Source: Terrabacter sp. MAHUQ-38
GTDB lineage: Bacteria; Actinomycetota; Actinomycetes; Actinomycetales; Dermatophilaceae
NCBI RefSeq assembly: GCF_014518425.1
Contig: NZ_JACVCU010000003.1
Coordinates: 806,001 to 870,000 of the forward strand
Reading direction: 5' to 3'
DNA length: 64,000 bases
Shown: positions 26,436 to 35,926 of the stretch, in pieces
How positions within the stretch are numbered: the stretch's first letter is position 1
How the letters are laid out: every line of letters starts with the position of its first letter
Position numbers and translations under genes: made by a program
The notes under the pieces: model-generated
What the model saw: the letters and a program-made list of their open reading frames with translations, nothing else
What the model was told of the DNA's origin: nothing
The model's database searches: none

Positions 26436-27023
26436 TTACGGGTGCAGCGCGTCGAACTCCGCCTCGCCGGCGGTCTCCTCGTCGACGTCGAGACGCAGGT
26501 GGGACAGGATCGACAGGAGCGCGCGCAGCGCCATCAGCGCCCGGTCGCCCCACTCGGACAGGTAGCTGAACTGCCACCACCACAGCGCCTCGGTCGTGCG
26601 GCCCGCCGCGTAGTGCTTGAGACCATGGCTCAGGGCGACCGCGACGTCGACGAGGTCGTTGGTGATCGAGCCGTCGGCACGCTCGGACGACGTGATGGGG
26701 TCGACGACGTAGACGTAGTCGTCGATGCCGGCGAAGACGTTGGCGAGGCCGGTGCGAAGCGGGTCGGCGTCGTCGTCGGCGGCGTCGGGCTCGAAGCGGT
26801 CCTCGGGCACGACGTCCTGGATGGCTCCGAGGCGCGCGCCGGCGACGAGCACCTGCGAGAGCGCGAGCGTCAGCACGGGCAGGGCGGTGTCGGGTGAGCT
26901 GCCCGAGGCGACCTCGGTGACCGCCGTGAGGAAGGCGCTCGCCTCCGCGGCCGTGAGGACGGCGAGGCCGCCGAGGTCGTCGACGGCGTTCGCGTCGTTG
27001 GCGTCGGTGGCTGGGCTGGACAT
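26436..27023 (-). CDS. DUF5063 family protein
   Basis: 195 aa, soluble, acidic. The segment ITNDLVDVAVALSHGLKHY and the Trp-rich ALWWWQFSYLSEWGDRALMA are the recognisable family core. The recR-DUF5063-lysC order is common in actinobacteria. Function unknown. Its ATG lies 134 bp downstream of the recR stop. Confidence 0.85.
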   Translation of the reverse strand: MSSPATDANDANAVDDLGGLAVLTAAEASAFLTAVTEVASGSSPDTALPVLTLALSQVLVAGARLGAIQDVVPEDRFEPDAADDDADPLRTGLANVFAGIDDYVYVVDPITSSERADGSITNDLVDVAVALSHGLKHYAAGRTTEALWWWQFSYLSEWGDRALMALRALLSILSHLRLDVDEETAGEAEFDALHP

Positions 27024-27157
27024 CGCGTCACTCCCGGGTCGGGCCCCGGCGTATGCCTTGGGGCTGCTTCTGTGGCGGTGCGCCCAGTCTGCCGTCTGGC
27101 TGGGAGGCGCGTCGACCCAGCCCCTCCCACCCCGCTCGGGTGGCCCCGGGGCGGGGG

Positions 27158-27757
27158 TCAGGCGTCGACGCGCCGCCGGCCCTCGAAGGCGCGGCCGAGG
27201 GTCACCTCGTCGGCGTACTCGAGGTCGCCGCCGACGGGTAGGCCCGACGCGAGCCGGGTCACCATGACACCGACGTCGCGCAGCAGCCGCGAGAGGTAGG
27301 TCGCGGTCGCCTCCCCCTCGAGGTTGGGGTCGGTCGCGATGATGACCTCCTGCACCTCGCCGGAGGCGAGACGGGTCATCAGCTCACGGACGCGCAGGTC
27401 GTCGGGGCCGATGCCGTCGATGGGGCTGATCGCGCCGCCGAGCACGTGGTAGGTGCCGCGGAACTCGCGCGTGCGCTCGATCGCGACGACGTCCTTGGGC
27501 TCCTCGACGACACAGATCGCCGTGTGGTCGCGGCGCGGGTCTGCGCAGATGCGACACTTCTCGGCCTGCGCGACGTTGCCGCACTCGTCGCAGAATCGGA
27601 CCTTCGCCTTGACCTCGGTGAGCGCGGTGACGAGGCGCGCGACCTCGTCGGCGTCGGCCTGGAGCAGGTGGAAGGCGATGCGCTGCGCGCTCTTGGGACC
27701 CACGCCGGGCAGCCGTCCGAGCTCGTCGATGAGGTCCTGCACCGCGCCTTCGTACAC
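27158..27757 (-). CDS. recR: Recombination mediator RecR
   Basis: 199 aa, normal length. HhH region [21 protein letters not shown]4 zinc finger from [10 protein letters not shown] to KCRIC (residues about 56-71); Toprim domain with [16 protein letters not shown] and [19 protein letters not shown]-terminal Walker-like [16 protein letters not shown]. RecR works with RecO to load RecA on SSB-coated gaps. GTG start at 27757. dnaX, a frequent partner, is 5 kb away at 33031-35754, not directly adjacent as in many bacteria. Confidence 0.96.
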   Translation of the reverse strand: MYEGAVQDLIDELGRLPGVGPKSAQRIAFHLLQADADEVARLVTALTEVKAKVRFCDECGNVAQAEKCRICADPRRDHTAICVVEEPKDVVAIERTREFRGTYHVLGGAISPIDGIGPDDLRVRELMTRLASGEVQEVIIATDPNLEGEATATYLSRLLRDVGVMVTRLASGLPVGGDLEYADEVTLGRAFEGRRRVDA

Positions 27758-27807
27758 ACCGCAACCCTATGCCTCGCAAAGCCCGCCCGCGGACTGCCGC
27801 ACCGCCG

Positions 27808-27887
27808 GCTGCGCCCCGGCTGAGTTCGCGCGCCCCCAGCAGCCCGAACCCGCGCGCCAGCTGCGCCCCGGCTGAGTTCGCGCGCCC
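27808..27887. repeat. Two 28-bp direct repeats upstream of recR
   Basis: Positions 27808-27835 and 27860-27887 are identical (GCTGCGCCCCGGCTGAGTTC and on for 8 more bases). They lie 52 bp apart in the 151-bp gap between the recR start and the nickel/cobalt permease stop. Confidence 0.8.
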
Positions 27888-27908
27888 GCCGACCCTGAGC
27901 CTGCCGGG

Positions 27909-29024
27909 TCAGGCGCCGCCGTCGACGAGGGCGCCCTCCCAGCGTTGCTCGATGCGGCCGAACCGCCAGATCGCCAGCGCGACGACCCACGTGACGACGA
28001 AGAGCCCGACGATCCAGAAACCGACGTCGGCGAGCTCGATTGAGCCGACCCACGCGAGCAGCCCGGCGGTGACGCCGAGCTTGTCGGCGAGCAGCCCGGC
28101 GAGCTCGATGACGCCGATGACGAGCGCGACGGCGACCGACAGCGACGTGACGGCGATGTTGTAGTAGATCTTGCGCACCGGTCGGCTGAAGGCCCAGCCG
28201 TAGGCGACGTTCATGAACGTGCCGTCGATGCTGTCGAGGAGCGACATGCCGGCCGCGAAGAGCACCGGAAGGGTCAGCACGGCATACCAGGGCAGGTCGG
28301 CGGCGGCCGCGCCACCGGCGATGACGAGCAGCCCCACCTCGGTGACGGTGTCGAAGCCCAGCCCGAAGAGCAGGCCGACGGGGTACATGTGCCACGGTTT
28401 CCTGACCGCGCGCGTGACCCGGCCGAGGATGCGGTTGAGCAACCCCCGATTGTCGAGCTGCCGCTCGAGCTCCGCCTCGTCGTAGTGGCCTGCCCGCATG
28501 CGGCGGAAGACCTTGAGGATGCCCACGAGCGCCGTGAGGTTGACGAGGCCGATGAGCAGGAGGAAGAGCCCCGAGACCGTGGTTCCCCAGACACCGGTCA
28601 CCTCCTGGAGGGTCGAGCCGTCGTCCTGGAGCGCGCCGGCGAGGGCACGGATGCCGAACGCCAGGAGCATGACCATGATGAAGACGACCGAGGAGTGGCC
28701 GAGGCTGAACCAGAAGCCGACGCTCAGCGGGCGTCGGCCCTCGGTCATGAGCTTGCGCGTCGTGTTGTCGATGGCGGCGATGTGGTCGGCGTCGAACGCG
28801 TGGCGCATCCCCAGCGTGTATGCCGTGACGCCGAGCCCGACGCCGAAGAGCTGGCCGGCGACGCGGTACCCCTCGGGGGCCACGACGAGGACGAGCAGTC
28901 CCCAGCCGACGACGTGCAGCAGCGCGATGAAGACGGCCATGCCGACGAGGCTGCGGCGCTCCTCACGGCCGAGGCGGGTGAGCAGCGGCGGGCGGGTCCT
29001 GGCGGTCGTCGGCGGTGCGGTCAC
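27909..29024 (-). CDS. nicT: NiCoT-family nickel/cobalt permease
   Basis: 371 aa with about eight membrane helices. The family signature HAFDADHIAAIDN in the second helix and GFDTVTEVGLL further on are the metal-selectivity motifs of HoxN/NixA/NicT. It imports Ni2+ or Co2+ for metalloenzymes such as urease, hydrogenase or B12 enzymes; none is in this window. GTG start at 29024. A perfect palindrome at 29037-29055 overlaps the promoter position. Confidence 0.94.
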   Translation of the reverse strand: MTAPPTTARTRPPLLTRLGREERRSLVGMAVFIALLHVVGWGLLVLVVAPEGYRVAGQLFGVGLGVTAYTLGMRHAFDADHIAAIDNTTRKLMTEGRRPLSVGFWFSLGHSSVVFIMVMLLAFGIRALAGALQDDGSTLQEVTGVWGTTVSGLFLLLIGLVNLTALVGILKVFRRMRAGHYDEAELERQLDNRGLLNRILGRVTRAVRKPWHMYPVGLLFGLGFDTVTEVGLLVIAGGAAAADLPWYAVLTLPVLFAAGMSLLDSIDGTFMNVAYGWAFSRPVRKIYYNIAVTSLSVAVALVIGVIELAGLLADKLGVTAGLLAWVGSIELADVGFWIVGLFVVTWVVALAIWRFGRIEQRWEGALVDGGA

Positions 29025-29036
29025 ATCAGAAGACTA

Positions 29037-29055
29037 GATGCGACTGGGTCGCATC
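29037..29055. promoter_or_regulatory. Palindromic operator upstream of nicT
   Basis: GATGCGAC-TGG-GTCGCATC is a perfect 8+8 bp palindrome with its near edge 13 bp upstream of the nicT start. A metal-sensing repressor is the obvious candidate; no regulator gene is adjacent. Confidence 0.6.
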
Positions 29056-29078
29056 TGCACGGGAACGCCACAGTTCAG

Positions 29079-29792
29079 TCAGGCGGAGGGCTCGCCACCG
29101 GGCACCTCGTTGTACGCGTCCACGCGTTCCTGCCCGGACAGGTCGGCAATCGCCTCCATGACCCGGTCGGTCAGCTGCCGGCGAGCCTTTCCCGCCGGCA
29201 CCCCGGCATACTCCTCGACGCCGATCGGCTTGCCGAAACGCACGGTGACCTTGGCCAGCCTCGGGAAGCTCGCCCCGACGGGCTGGATGTCCTCGGTGCC
29301 GATCAGCCCGACCGGGACGATCGGGACCTGGGCGGTGAGCGCCAGCCACGCCACGCCTGTGCGGCCCCGGTACAGCCGGCCGTCGCGCGAACGCGTGCCC
29401 TCCGGGTAGATGCCGAACGCGTCGCCGGCCTTGAGCACGTCGAGCGCCGTGTCGAGGCTCTCCTGCGCCGCGGTGGGTGAGTGCCGGTTGACGGGCACCA
29501 TCCCGACCGCGGTGAAGAACCCCTTGCGCAGCAGCCCGCCGACGCCCTTGCCGGTCCAGTACTCCTCCTTGGCCAGGAACCTGACCTGGCGCGGTGACGC
29601 CAGCGGGATCGCGAAGGAGTCGATGAACGAGAGGTGGTTGCTCGCCACGATGACGCCGCCCTCGCGGGGGATGTTCTCCTTGCCCTCGATCGTGGGCCGG
29701 TACAGCGCGTGCGACAGCGGGTACAGGACGTTGCGCCCGAGGCTGTAGAACATGGGCCACAGCCTAGGGCGCTCGACGTACCGCGGGCTCAC
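29079..29792 (-). CDS. plsC: 1-acylglycerol-3-phosphate acyltransferase (PlsC family)
   Basis: 237 aa. The HX4D catalytic motif is NHLSFID and the acceptor-binding motif is FGIYPEGTRSRDG; a third block is VPIVPVGLIGTEDI. It acylates lysophosphatidate or a related acceptor at the inner membrane. GTG at 29792 gives the longer product; ATG at 29753 (MFYSLGRN) is an alternative. It ends 24 bp from the palindrome upstream of nicT. Confidence 0.9.
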   Translation of the reverse strand: MSPRYVERPRLWPMFYSLGRNVLYPLSHALYRPTIEGKENIPREGGVIVASNHLSFIDSFAIPLASPRQVRFLAKEEYWTGKGVGGLLRKGFFTAVGMVPVNRHSPTAAQESLDTALDVLKAGDAFGIYPEGTRSRDGRLYRGRTGVAWLALTAQVPIVPVGLIGTEDIQPVGASFPRLAKVTVRFGKPIGVEEYAGVPAGKARRQLTDRVMEAIADLSGQERVDAYNEVPGGEPSA

Positions 29793-29849
29793 CGTCCCAC
29801 TCGTGCACGGCGTGCTCGTGCCGCCGACGGCGTGGCGTTGTGCGTCAGG

Positions 29850-30608
29850 TCACGCTCGGGCGCGCACCGCCCACGCCGAGGCCATGACGAAGAACGGCGG
29901 CTCGGGCAGGAGCTCGCGGCATCGCTCGCGCAACGCGACTCGAGTGGCCTCGTCGAGGCTCTGCACGTGCGCTCCGGCGGGGCCGACCCCGAACGTGTAC
30001 GGCTCCCACCACTCCTCGAACGTTGCGTGCCGCACGGTCACCGTGAGGACGCCGTCCTCGATCTGGTTGAGCGCGGCCTCGTCGGCGAGGTGCGCGAGCT
30101 CGCCCTCGTGAACCCCGGGCAGACCGGACTCGTCGTCGACGTCGGGGTCGAGGTCCCGCGCGGCCTGCCAGAAGGCGGTCAGGGGTCCCCCTCCGCCACC
30201 GAGGTCCCACACGCACGCCGCCACCGTGCCACCGGGACGGGTGACGCGTCCCATCTCACGGAGCCCACCCACCGGGTCCGCCATGAAGTGGACGACGAGC
30301 TGGGCCAGGGCATGGTCGAACAGGTCGTCAGGGTAGGGCAGCTGCTCCGCCACCCCGGCCTGTACGTCGAGCGTCGGGAACGCCTGCCGGAGGGCGGCCA
30401 GGAACTGTTGGGACGGGTCGACAGCCGATACCCCGCCGACGCCGAGGCGCTCGACGAGCTCGCGCGTCAGCGCGCCGGTGCCGCAGCCCACGTCGATCGC
30501 CCGACCGGGCGGGGCGACCCCGGCCCAGTCGGCGAACCGTGTGGCGAGCGGCCCCGAATAGCGCCCCATGAAACGGTCGTAGGCGTCTGCTGCAACCTCG
30601 AAGGTCAC
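29850..30608 (-). CDS. SAM-dependent methyltransferase (class I)
   Basis: 252 aa. Motif I is AIDVGCGTGAL, an acidic ribose-binding residue follows in SAVDPS, then FDHALAQLVVHFMADP and TRPGGTVAACVWDL. UbiE/Methyltransf_11-like; substrate unknown. GTG at 30608. Confidence 0.88.
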   Translation of the reverse strand: MTFEVAADAYDRFMGRYSGPLATRFADWAGVAPPGRAIDVGCGTGALTRELVERLGVGGVSAVDPSQQFLAALRQAFPTLDVQAGVAEQLPYPDDLFDHALAQLVVHFMADPVGGLREMGRVTRPGGTVAACVWDLGGGGGPLTAFWQAARDLDPDVDDESGLPGVHEGELAHLADEAALNQIEDGVLTVTVRHATFEEWWEPYTFGVGPAGAHVQSLDEATRVALRERCRELLPEPPFFVMASAWAVRARA

Positions 30609-30690
30609 TCCCGAACGCTACCGCCGCAGCCGACCCACCGACCCGGAATCACGATGTTCCGCGCTCTCCCGGTCGCCGCCGTTCCGGAGG

Positions 30691-31983
30691 TCACCCCCTG
30701 GCCGTCGCCGCGGCGGGGACGCGCCGCGGCTGGCGCCCTTCACCCGTCGAGAGGCCGGCGACGAGCGCGACGGCAGCGATGGCCAGGCCAGCCGCGCCGA
30801 GCGCGGCTCGCACGCCGACGAGGTCGATGACGAGACCACCACTGAGCATGCCCGCCGAGACCGTGACGTCGACGAGGATCGACTGACCTGCGAGGGCGGC
30901 CCGACGGGCAGGGCCCGTCGTCTGCACGAGCAGCAGCTGGGTCATGGCCCGGATCCCGATCACCGTGGCCATCCCCGCGGCGGCCGACCAGATCGCGACG
31001 GGGACCGGCGTGGTCCACACCGCCATCGCGCCGAACGCGAGACCCTGACCGGCCCACGACAGCGCCGCCACGCGCAGCGGCCTCGACGCGGGCGGGCGGG
31101 CGGCCACGGCGAGCGTCATCGCGAACGACCCGAGGCCGTATGCCGTCAGGGCCGTCGCATAGAGCGTCCCTGACTGCCCGGTCCGTTCGCCCTGCACCGC
31201 GAGGCCGAGCGCGAACGCGAACCACAGCAGGCAGCTCGTTCCCCGCATCACCCAGCCGCGCATGATGTCTGGGTGAGGACGGACGGAGGCGAGGATGCCC
31301 GGCGCGTGCCCGGCGGTCTTCGTCGGGCCCGGCGCGGACGCCCTCTCCGTGCGCGCCCGGTGCGCCGTGGGTGCGGTGGGTGCTGCGGGTGCTGGTGACG
31401 TGGGTGCCGCCGGCGCCAGGACGACTCGGCGCACGACCAGGGCTGACACGACGAGCGCGAGGCCCTCGACCCACAGCAGGGCGTTCGTCCAGCCGAGGTG
31501 CACGCCCAGGCCGGCGAGGCCCGGCCCGACGACCATGGCCCCTCGGCGCAGCGCGTCGTCCCACGTGACGACGCGTGTGGCCATGCCCTCGCCGAGGCGG
31601 TCGCCGAGGTCGCCGAGCAGTGCTGTGCGGGCCGGCGACGCCAGGGCGTCGGAGACCCCGACGGCGAGGCCGGCCACGGCGAGGACGACCAGGTGCAGCG
31701 CGCCCACGAGCATTGCGGTCGGGACGACGAGCACCGCGGCGGCCTGCCACAGCGAGACGAGGGCAAGGCCGCGACCGTCCGACAGGCGTTGCCTCAGCCG
31801 CCGAGCCCACCACGGCGACGTGACGACCGGCAGGCCGGCCAGCCCGCCGACGAGGCCCGCCGCCGCAGCCGAGTCGAACTCGCTCAGGACGACGAGCGGG
31901 AGGGCCAGCTGGGTGAAGCGGAACGCAAGGTGCTCGATGGCGTTGGAGGTCAGGACGATGCGAATGGCGCGGGTCGGTGTCAC
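30691..31983 (-). CDS. MFS transporter
   Basis: 430 aa, about 11-12 membrane helices with a Pro/Ala/Thr-rich cytoplasmic loop near the middle (PAAPTSPAPAAPTAPT). GTG at 31983 is chosen because GGAGGTC is immediately upstream; an upstream open extension lacks such a site. It diverges from a LysR gene 73 bp away and is probably its target. Substrate unknown, likely an exporter. Confidence 0.87.
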   Translation of the reverse strand: MTPTRAIRIVLTSNAIEHLAFRFTQLALPLVVLSEFDSAAAAGLVGGLAGLPVVTSPWWARRLRQRLSDGRGLALVSLWQAAAVLVVPTAMLVGALHLVVLAVAGLAVGVSDALASPARTALLGDLGDRLGEGMATRVVTWDDALRRGAMVVGPGLAGLGVHLGWTNALLWVEGLALVVSALVVRRVVLAPAAPTSPAPAAPTAPTAHRARTERASAPGPTKTAGHAPGILASVRPHPDIMRGWVMRGTSCLLWFAFALGLAVQGERTGQSGTLYATALTAYGLGSFAMTLAVAARPPASRPLRVAALSWAGQGLAFGAMAVWTTPVPVAIWSAAAGMATVIGIRAMTQLLLVQTTGPARRAALAGQSILVDVTVSAGMLSGGLVIDLVGVRAALGAAGLAIAAVALVAGLSTGEGRQPRRVPAAATARG

Positions 31984-32042
31984 GACCTCCAGCCTCTCGG
32001 GACACGCGTCCGGCCGGTAGACCGCGGGACCTCGCCGCTGCT

Positions 32043-32059
32043 CATAAGGTGGGCTTATG
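32043..32059. promoter_or_regulatory. Operator overlapping the LysR start codon
   Basis: CATAAG-GTGGG-CTTATG is a perfect palindrome ending in the lysR ATG (32057-32059). Binding there would repress the regulator gene and lies 60 bp from the MFS start. Confidence 0.55.
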
Positions 32060-32947
32060 GATACATTGCGCCAGGTGCCCGATGTCGACGATCTCAAGCT
32101 CGTGCTCACCCTGCACCGCACGCAGTCGCTCGGATCAGCGGCCCGAGAGCTGCTCGTGAGCCAGCCGGCGGCCTCCCAGCGACTGGCTCGTCTCGAGAGA
32201 CGTTGCGGGACAGCGCTGTTCACCCGCAGCCCGCTGGGCACGACTGCGACACCGGCTGGTCTCGAGATGGTTCGTCAGGCCGAGCACATCCTCGACCACC
32301 TCGGCGGCGTCTACGCGGCCGTCCGGGCGTCTGCCTCGGCGAGAACGCTTCGGGTCGGCACGTTCGCCGGCATCTCCGGCTACGTGTTCCCGGCACTCGA
32401 CGAGCTCGTCGGTGACGAGGTGCGGCTCTCGACGGTCGTGCACCACGGCAACGAGATGATCGAGCTCGTCGCCGAGGGGTCGATGGATGCGGCCCTCATC
32501 GGCATCGCCGAACAGGTGCAGCTGCCTCCGCACGTCGTGGCGCACCGGCTCGGCACCGACGAGCTCGTCGCATTCGTCGCCGCGGGTGTCGAGCCTCCGC
32601 GCCGGGGACCGCGCCCGTTCCTCGACCGGGTCGTCACGTACGCGCCGTACGACAACTCCGGGCCCCTCATCGCCGAGCGCATCGCGGCGCTCGGGGGCGC
32701 CGCTCGCCACGCGGCAACGGCCCCGGTCGCGCTCGAGATCTCCCGACGCCGGGAGGGGATCGCCATCGTCCCGTCGAGTGCGGCCCGGATGTCGGGTCGA
32801 CCCGGCGACCGTGTCATGACCTCACGCGTCGACCTGCCCGTGCGCCTCTCGGTCATCGCCCGCGGTGAGCTCGACCCCGTCCTGGCCGCCGTCCTTCCGG
32901 CTCTGGCACGGGCCCTCGGCCTCCGCCGCCGCTCCGCCCCCGACTGA
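32057..32947 (+). CDS. LysR-family transcriptional regulator
   Basis: 296 aa: HTH in QSLGSAARELLVSQPAASQR, effector-binding domain from about residue 95 (TLRVGTFAGISGYVFPALDE). Divergent from the MFS gene ending at 30691. Its ATG lies inside the palindrome at 32043-32059. The stop codon falls in a tandem repeat (32944-32975). Confidence 0.92.
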   Translation: MDTLRQVPDVDDLKLVLTLHRTQSLGSAARELLVSQPAASQRLARLERRCGTALFTRSPLGTTATPAGLEMVRQAEHILDHLGGVYAAVRASASARTLRVGTFAGISGYVFPALDELVGDEVRLSTVVHHGNEMIELVAEGSMDAALIGIAEQVQLPPHVVAHRLGTDELVAFVAAGVEPPRRGPRPFLDRVVTYAPYDNSGPLIAERIAALGGAARHAATAPVALEISRRREGIAIVPSSAARMSGRPGDRVMTSRVDLPVRLSVIARGELDPVLAAVLPALARALGLRRRSAPD

Positions 32948-32975
32948 CCCCCGATGACCCCCGACTGACCCCCGA
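32944..32975. repeat. Tandem repeat at the lysR stop codon
   Basis: Three copies of a 10-11 bp unit, CTGACCCCCGA, TGACCCCCGA and CTGACCCCCGA, the first containing the TGA stop. Confidence 0.8.
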
Positions 32976-32988
32976 CCCCGGCCCGCAG

Positions 32989-33010
32989 GCGAGTGAGCAG
33001 TTTCCACCCG
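32989..33010. repeat. Intergenic GAGTGGGCA/CCACCCG motif, copy 2
   Basis: GCGAGTGAGCAGTTTCCACC then CG, differing from copy 1 at three positions of 22. It lies between the convergent lysR and dnaX stops. Confidence 0.55.
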
Positions 33011-33030
33011 TCCTCTCCCGGAGACCCAGC

Positions 33031-35754
33031 TCAGTCGTCGAGCTCCTGCACGACCCGTCCACCGAGCACCTTCTCGATGACGGTACGACCGACATCGCCG
33101 GACTGCTCGATGTCCTCGTCGTCGTCGCTCACCGCCGAGTCATCGGTCAGCGGCGGGCGCGGCTGCTCTTCGTCGCTGGTGCGCGACGCGGAGGACCGCG
33201 ATCGCGCCTGGGCGAAGGACTCGCGGACCGCACTGGCCCCGCGCAGTGCCGAGGCCGTGGGTGCGGGGGCGCCGGATTCGCCCCCACCCGACCCGCCTCC
33301 CGCCGAGGGACCGGCCCCTGATGCGCCCTGTGGGTGACTCGCGGGTGACGCGGCCGCCGACCCTGAACCGCCGGGGTCGGGCCCGGTCGCCCAGTCGGGG
33401 GCCGGGCCGGTGGCCGAGCCCCACCCGGCGTTGCTCTCGAGCGACCGACCGGACACCGGACTCAGGCCCGCGTCGGCGAGCGCCGAGGTGCCGCGCGAGG
33501 TCTGGCCGGCTGCGCCCTGGACCACCCCACGCGACCCCGACCCGGAACCGGATCCGCCGGCCGCCGGGGAGTCGTCACCGCCCGGCGCGCGGGCGGACTC
33601 ATGACCCGCGCCGGGATCACCCCAGGACGGGCGGTCGGGACCACCCGAGAAGGACTGCGACGCATCCGGTCGAGGGTCACCCGGGCCGCCCCCGGACGCT
33701 CCGCCCGACGCTCCGCCCGGCCCTCCGCCCGAACTACCCGGCCCGCCGGGGCCACGCGCGCCACCGACGTCGCCGGGACCGTCCGGTGAACCCTGAGGTA
33801 CGGCGCCCGGCGGCGGCGCGACGGGCGCCTGCTGCGAGACGGCGTCGACGTGGATTCCGTCGACGACCGCGTCGACGCCGAGCTCGTCGATGAGGGCCTG
33901 GCGCACGATGTCGGCGTGGTTGCCGGCCCGGAACGTCTGCGTGAGCCCCGCCGTCGCGATGCCGAGCGTCAGCGTCTTGCCGTCGAACGCCGTGACCTGG
34001 GCGTTCTGCGAGACGAAGGTCCACGTGATGCGGCGCATCGTGAAGATGCGGCCGAGGACGTTGGGCCAGGCGCGACGGATCGCGTCGGTGTCCATGCCGC
34101 CCGCCGGCGCAGCCGCCGGAACGGAGCCGGCGGACTCCGGTGCGCCACCGCCTTGGCTCACATCCGTGTCAGCCGAGGCGGCGCCGGCCTGCACACCCTC
34201 GGCGTGCAAGGCGGTCGAGGCACCGGTGAGGTGATGGTCGGCCCGGGTGTGTGACGCGTCGGCCACGGAGGGCCCGCCGACGGACTCGTCGGGCGTCATG
34301 ACAGGCGGGGCTCCCACCTCGGCTCGCACCGCGTCGACCCTCCCCTCGTCGCCCGGGCCCGTCTGAGCGCCGACAGCCTCCTGAAGTCCGGATCGACCAC
34401 CGCCGCCCATGCCGCCGGCCGAGTGCGAGGCACCGGACGCCGCCCCACCCGCGGGCGGCGTGTAGTCGGAGACCGTGCGCGGCGGCGCGGCTACGCCCGA
34501 GGCCAGCGGACCCGTCGGGGGTGACGCGGGAGTCGACGGCGGCCGCGGGGGCGAGCTGAGCGGCGTACTGGCACCAGCCGCGCTCGGGACGCCGCCCACG
34601 TCGAGGCGACGCTCCAAGCGGTCGAGGCGGGCGGCATACCCCTGCTCCCCTGACGCCGCCGGGAGGAGGATGCGGGCGCAGATCAGCTCGAGCTGCAGGC
34701 GCGGCGCGGTGGCGCCCGTCATCTCGGTGAGGCCGGTGTTGACGATGTCGGCCGCGCGCGACAGGGCGCCGGGGCCGAACGCCGCCTGCTGCACGCGCAT
34801 GCGCTCGAGCTGGTCCTCCGGCACGCCGCGCAGCACCTGGGAGACGCCTTCGGGGATGGCCGCCACGATGATGAGGTCGCGCAGGCGCTCGAGGAGATCC
34901 TCGATGAAGCGACGCGGGTCGTGGCCCGACTCGATGACCTTGTCGATCTGCCGGAACGTCGCCGCGCCGTCACCCGCCGCCAGCGCGTCGACGGTGCTGT
35001 CGAGCAGCTCGCCGTCGGTGAAGCCGAGCAGCGACACCGCCCCGTCGTAGGTCAGGCCGTCGGGACCCGAGCCGGCGATGAGCTGGTCGAGCACGGAGAG
35101 CGAGTCGCGCACCGAGCCGCCGCCCGCGCGCGTGACGAAGCTGAGCACCCCCGGCTGCACCGGCACCGACTCGGCCTCGAGCAGGCGCTCCATGTACGCG
35201 CTGAGCTTGGCCGGCGGCACGAGCCGGAAGGGGTAGTGGTGCGTGCGGGAGCGGATCGTGCCGATGACCTTCTCGGGCTCGGTCGTCGCGAAGACGAACT
35301 TCACGTGCTCCGGCGGCTCCTCGACGATCTTGAGGAGGGCGTTGAAGCCCTGCGGCGTCACCATGTGCGCCTCGTCGATGATGTAGATCTTGAAGCGGCT
35401 CTGGGCGGGGCCGTAGCTGGCCCGCTCGCGCAGGTCCCGGGCGTCGTCGACGCCACCGTGGCTCGCCGCGTCGATCTCGATGACGTCGACCGAGCCGGAG
35501 CCGCCGCGCGCCAGGGCCACGCACGAGTCGCACGTGCCGCACGGGATCGGCGTCGGGCCCTGCTCGCAGTTGAGGCAGCGCGCGAGGATGCGGGCGCTGG
35601 TCGTCTTGCCGCAGCCGCGGGGGCCACTGAAGAGGTAGGCGTGGTTGACGCGCCCTGTGCGCAGCGCCTGCATGAGCGGCTCCGTCACGTGCTCCTGACC
35701 GATGACGTCGGCGAAGCTCTCGGGCCGGTAGCGGCGGTACAGGGCGGTGGCCAT
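33031..35754 (-). CDS. dnaX: DNA polymerase III subunits gamma/tau
   Basis: 907 aa, clamp-loader ATPase. Walker A GPRGCGKTTSARILAR; zinc module CLNCEQGPTPIPCGTCDSC; Walker B IYIIDEAHMVT; sensor region ATTEPEKVIGTIRSRTH. From about residue 375 the protein is a Gly/Pro/Ser/Ala-rich linker. A conserved domain near 570-650 (GRIFTMRRITWTFVSQNAQV) interrupts it before another low-complexity tail and a short C-terminus (VIEKVLGGRVVQELDD). No slippery poly-A frameshift site is seen, so one product is expected. ATG at 35754. Confidence 0.96.
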   Translation of the reverse strand: MATALYRRYRPESFADVIGQEHVTEPLMQALRTGRVNHAYLFSGPRGCGKTTSARILARCLNCEQGPTPIPCGTCDSCVALARGGSGSVDVIEIDAASHGGVDDARDLRERASYGPAQSRFKIYIIDEAHMVTPQGFNALLKIVEEPPEHVKFVFATTEPEKVIGTIRSRTHHYPFRLVPPAKLSAYMERLLEAESVPVQPGVLSFVTRAGGGSVRDSLSVLDQLIAGSGPDGLTYDGAVSLLGFTDGELLDSTVDALAAGDGAATFRQIDKVIESGHDPRRFIEDLLERLRDLIIVAAIPEGVSQVLRGVPEDQLERMRVQQAAFGPGALSRAADIVNTGLTEMTGATAPRLQLELICARILLPAASGEQGYAARLDRLERRLDVGGVPSAAGASTPLSSPPRPPSTPASPPTGPLASGVAAPPRTVSDYTPPAGGAASGASHSAGGMGGGGRSGLQEAVGAQTGPGDEGRVDAVRAEVGAPPVMTPDESVGGPSVADASHTRADHHLTGASTALHAEGVQAGAASADTDVSQGGGAPESAGSVPAAAPAGGMDTDAIRRAWPNVLGRIFTMRRITWTFVSQNAQVTAFDGKTLTLGIATAGLTQTFRAGNHADIVRQALIDELGVDAVVDGIHVDAVSQQAPVAPPPGAVPQGSPDGPGDVGGARGPGGPGSSGGGPGGASGGASGGGPGDPRPDASQSFSGGPDRPSWGDPGAGHESARAPGGDDSPAAGGSGSGSGSRGVVQGAAGQTSRGTSALADAGLSPVSGRSLESNAGWGSATGPAPDWATGPDPGGSGSAAASPASHPQGASGAGPSAGGGSGGGESGAPAPTASALRGASAVRESFAQARSRSSASRTSDEEQPRPPLTDDSAVSDDDEDIEQSGDVGRTVIEKVLGGRVVQELDD

Positions 35755-35926
35755 GCCGGAAACCCTAACCGTCCGGACCGACGCCCGGCTCCCCGGTGAA
35801 CAGGTCCTTACGGATCGCCGACAACCCGTGCTCCCGGCGGGCGACTGTCGGCAGCCGGTCCTAGTGTCGGAGCCCTCCGGTCCGGGCGTACCGCGCGCCG
35901 TCAGCGACCGTCAGGAGGAGGTCACG

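Noticed and set aside
33031-35754. Programmed frameshift in dnaX making a separate gamma subunit
   Set aside because: No A-rich slippery heptamer in this GC-rich gene; one product is the simpler reading.
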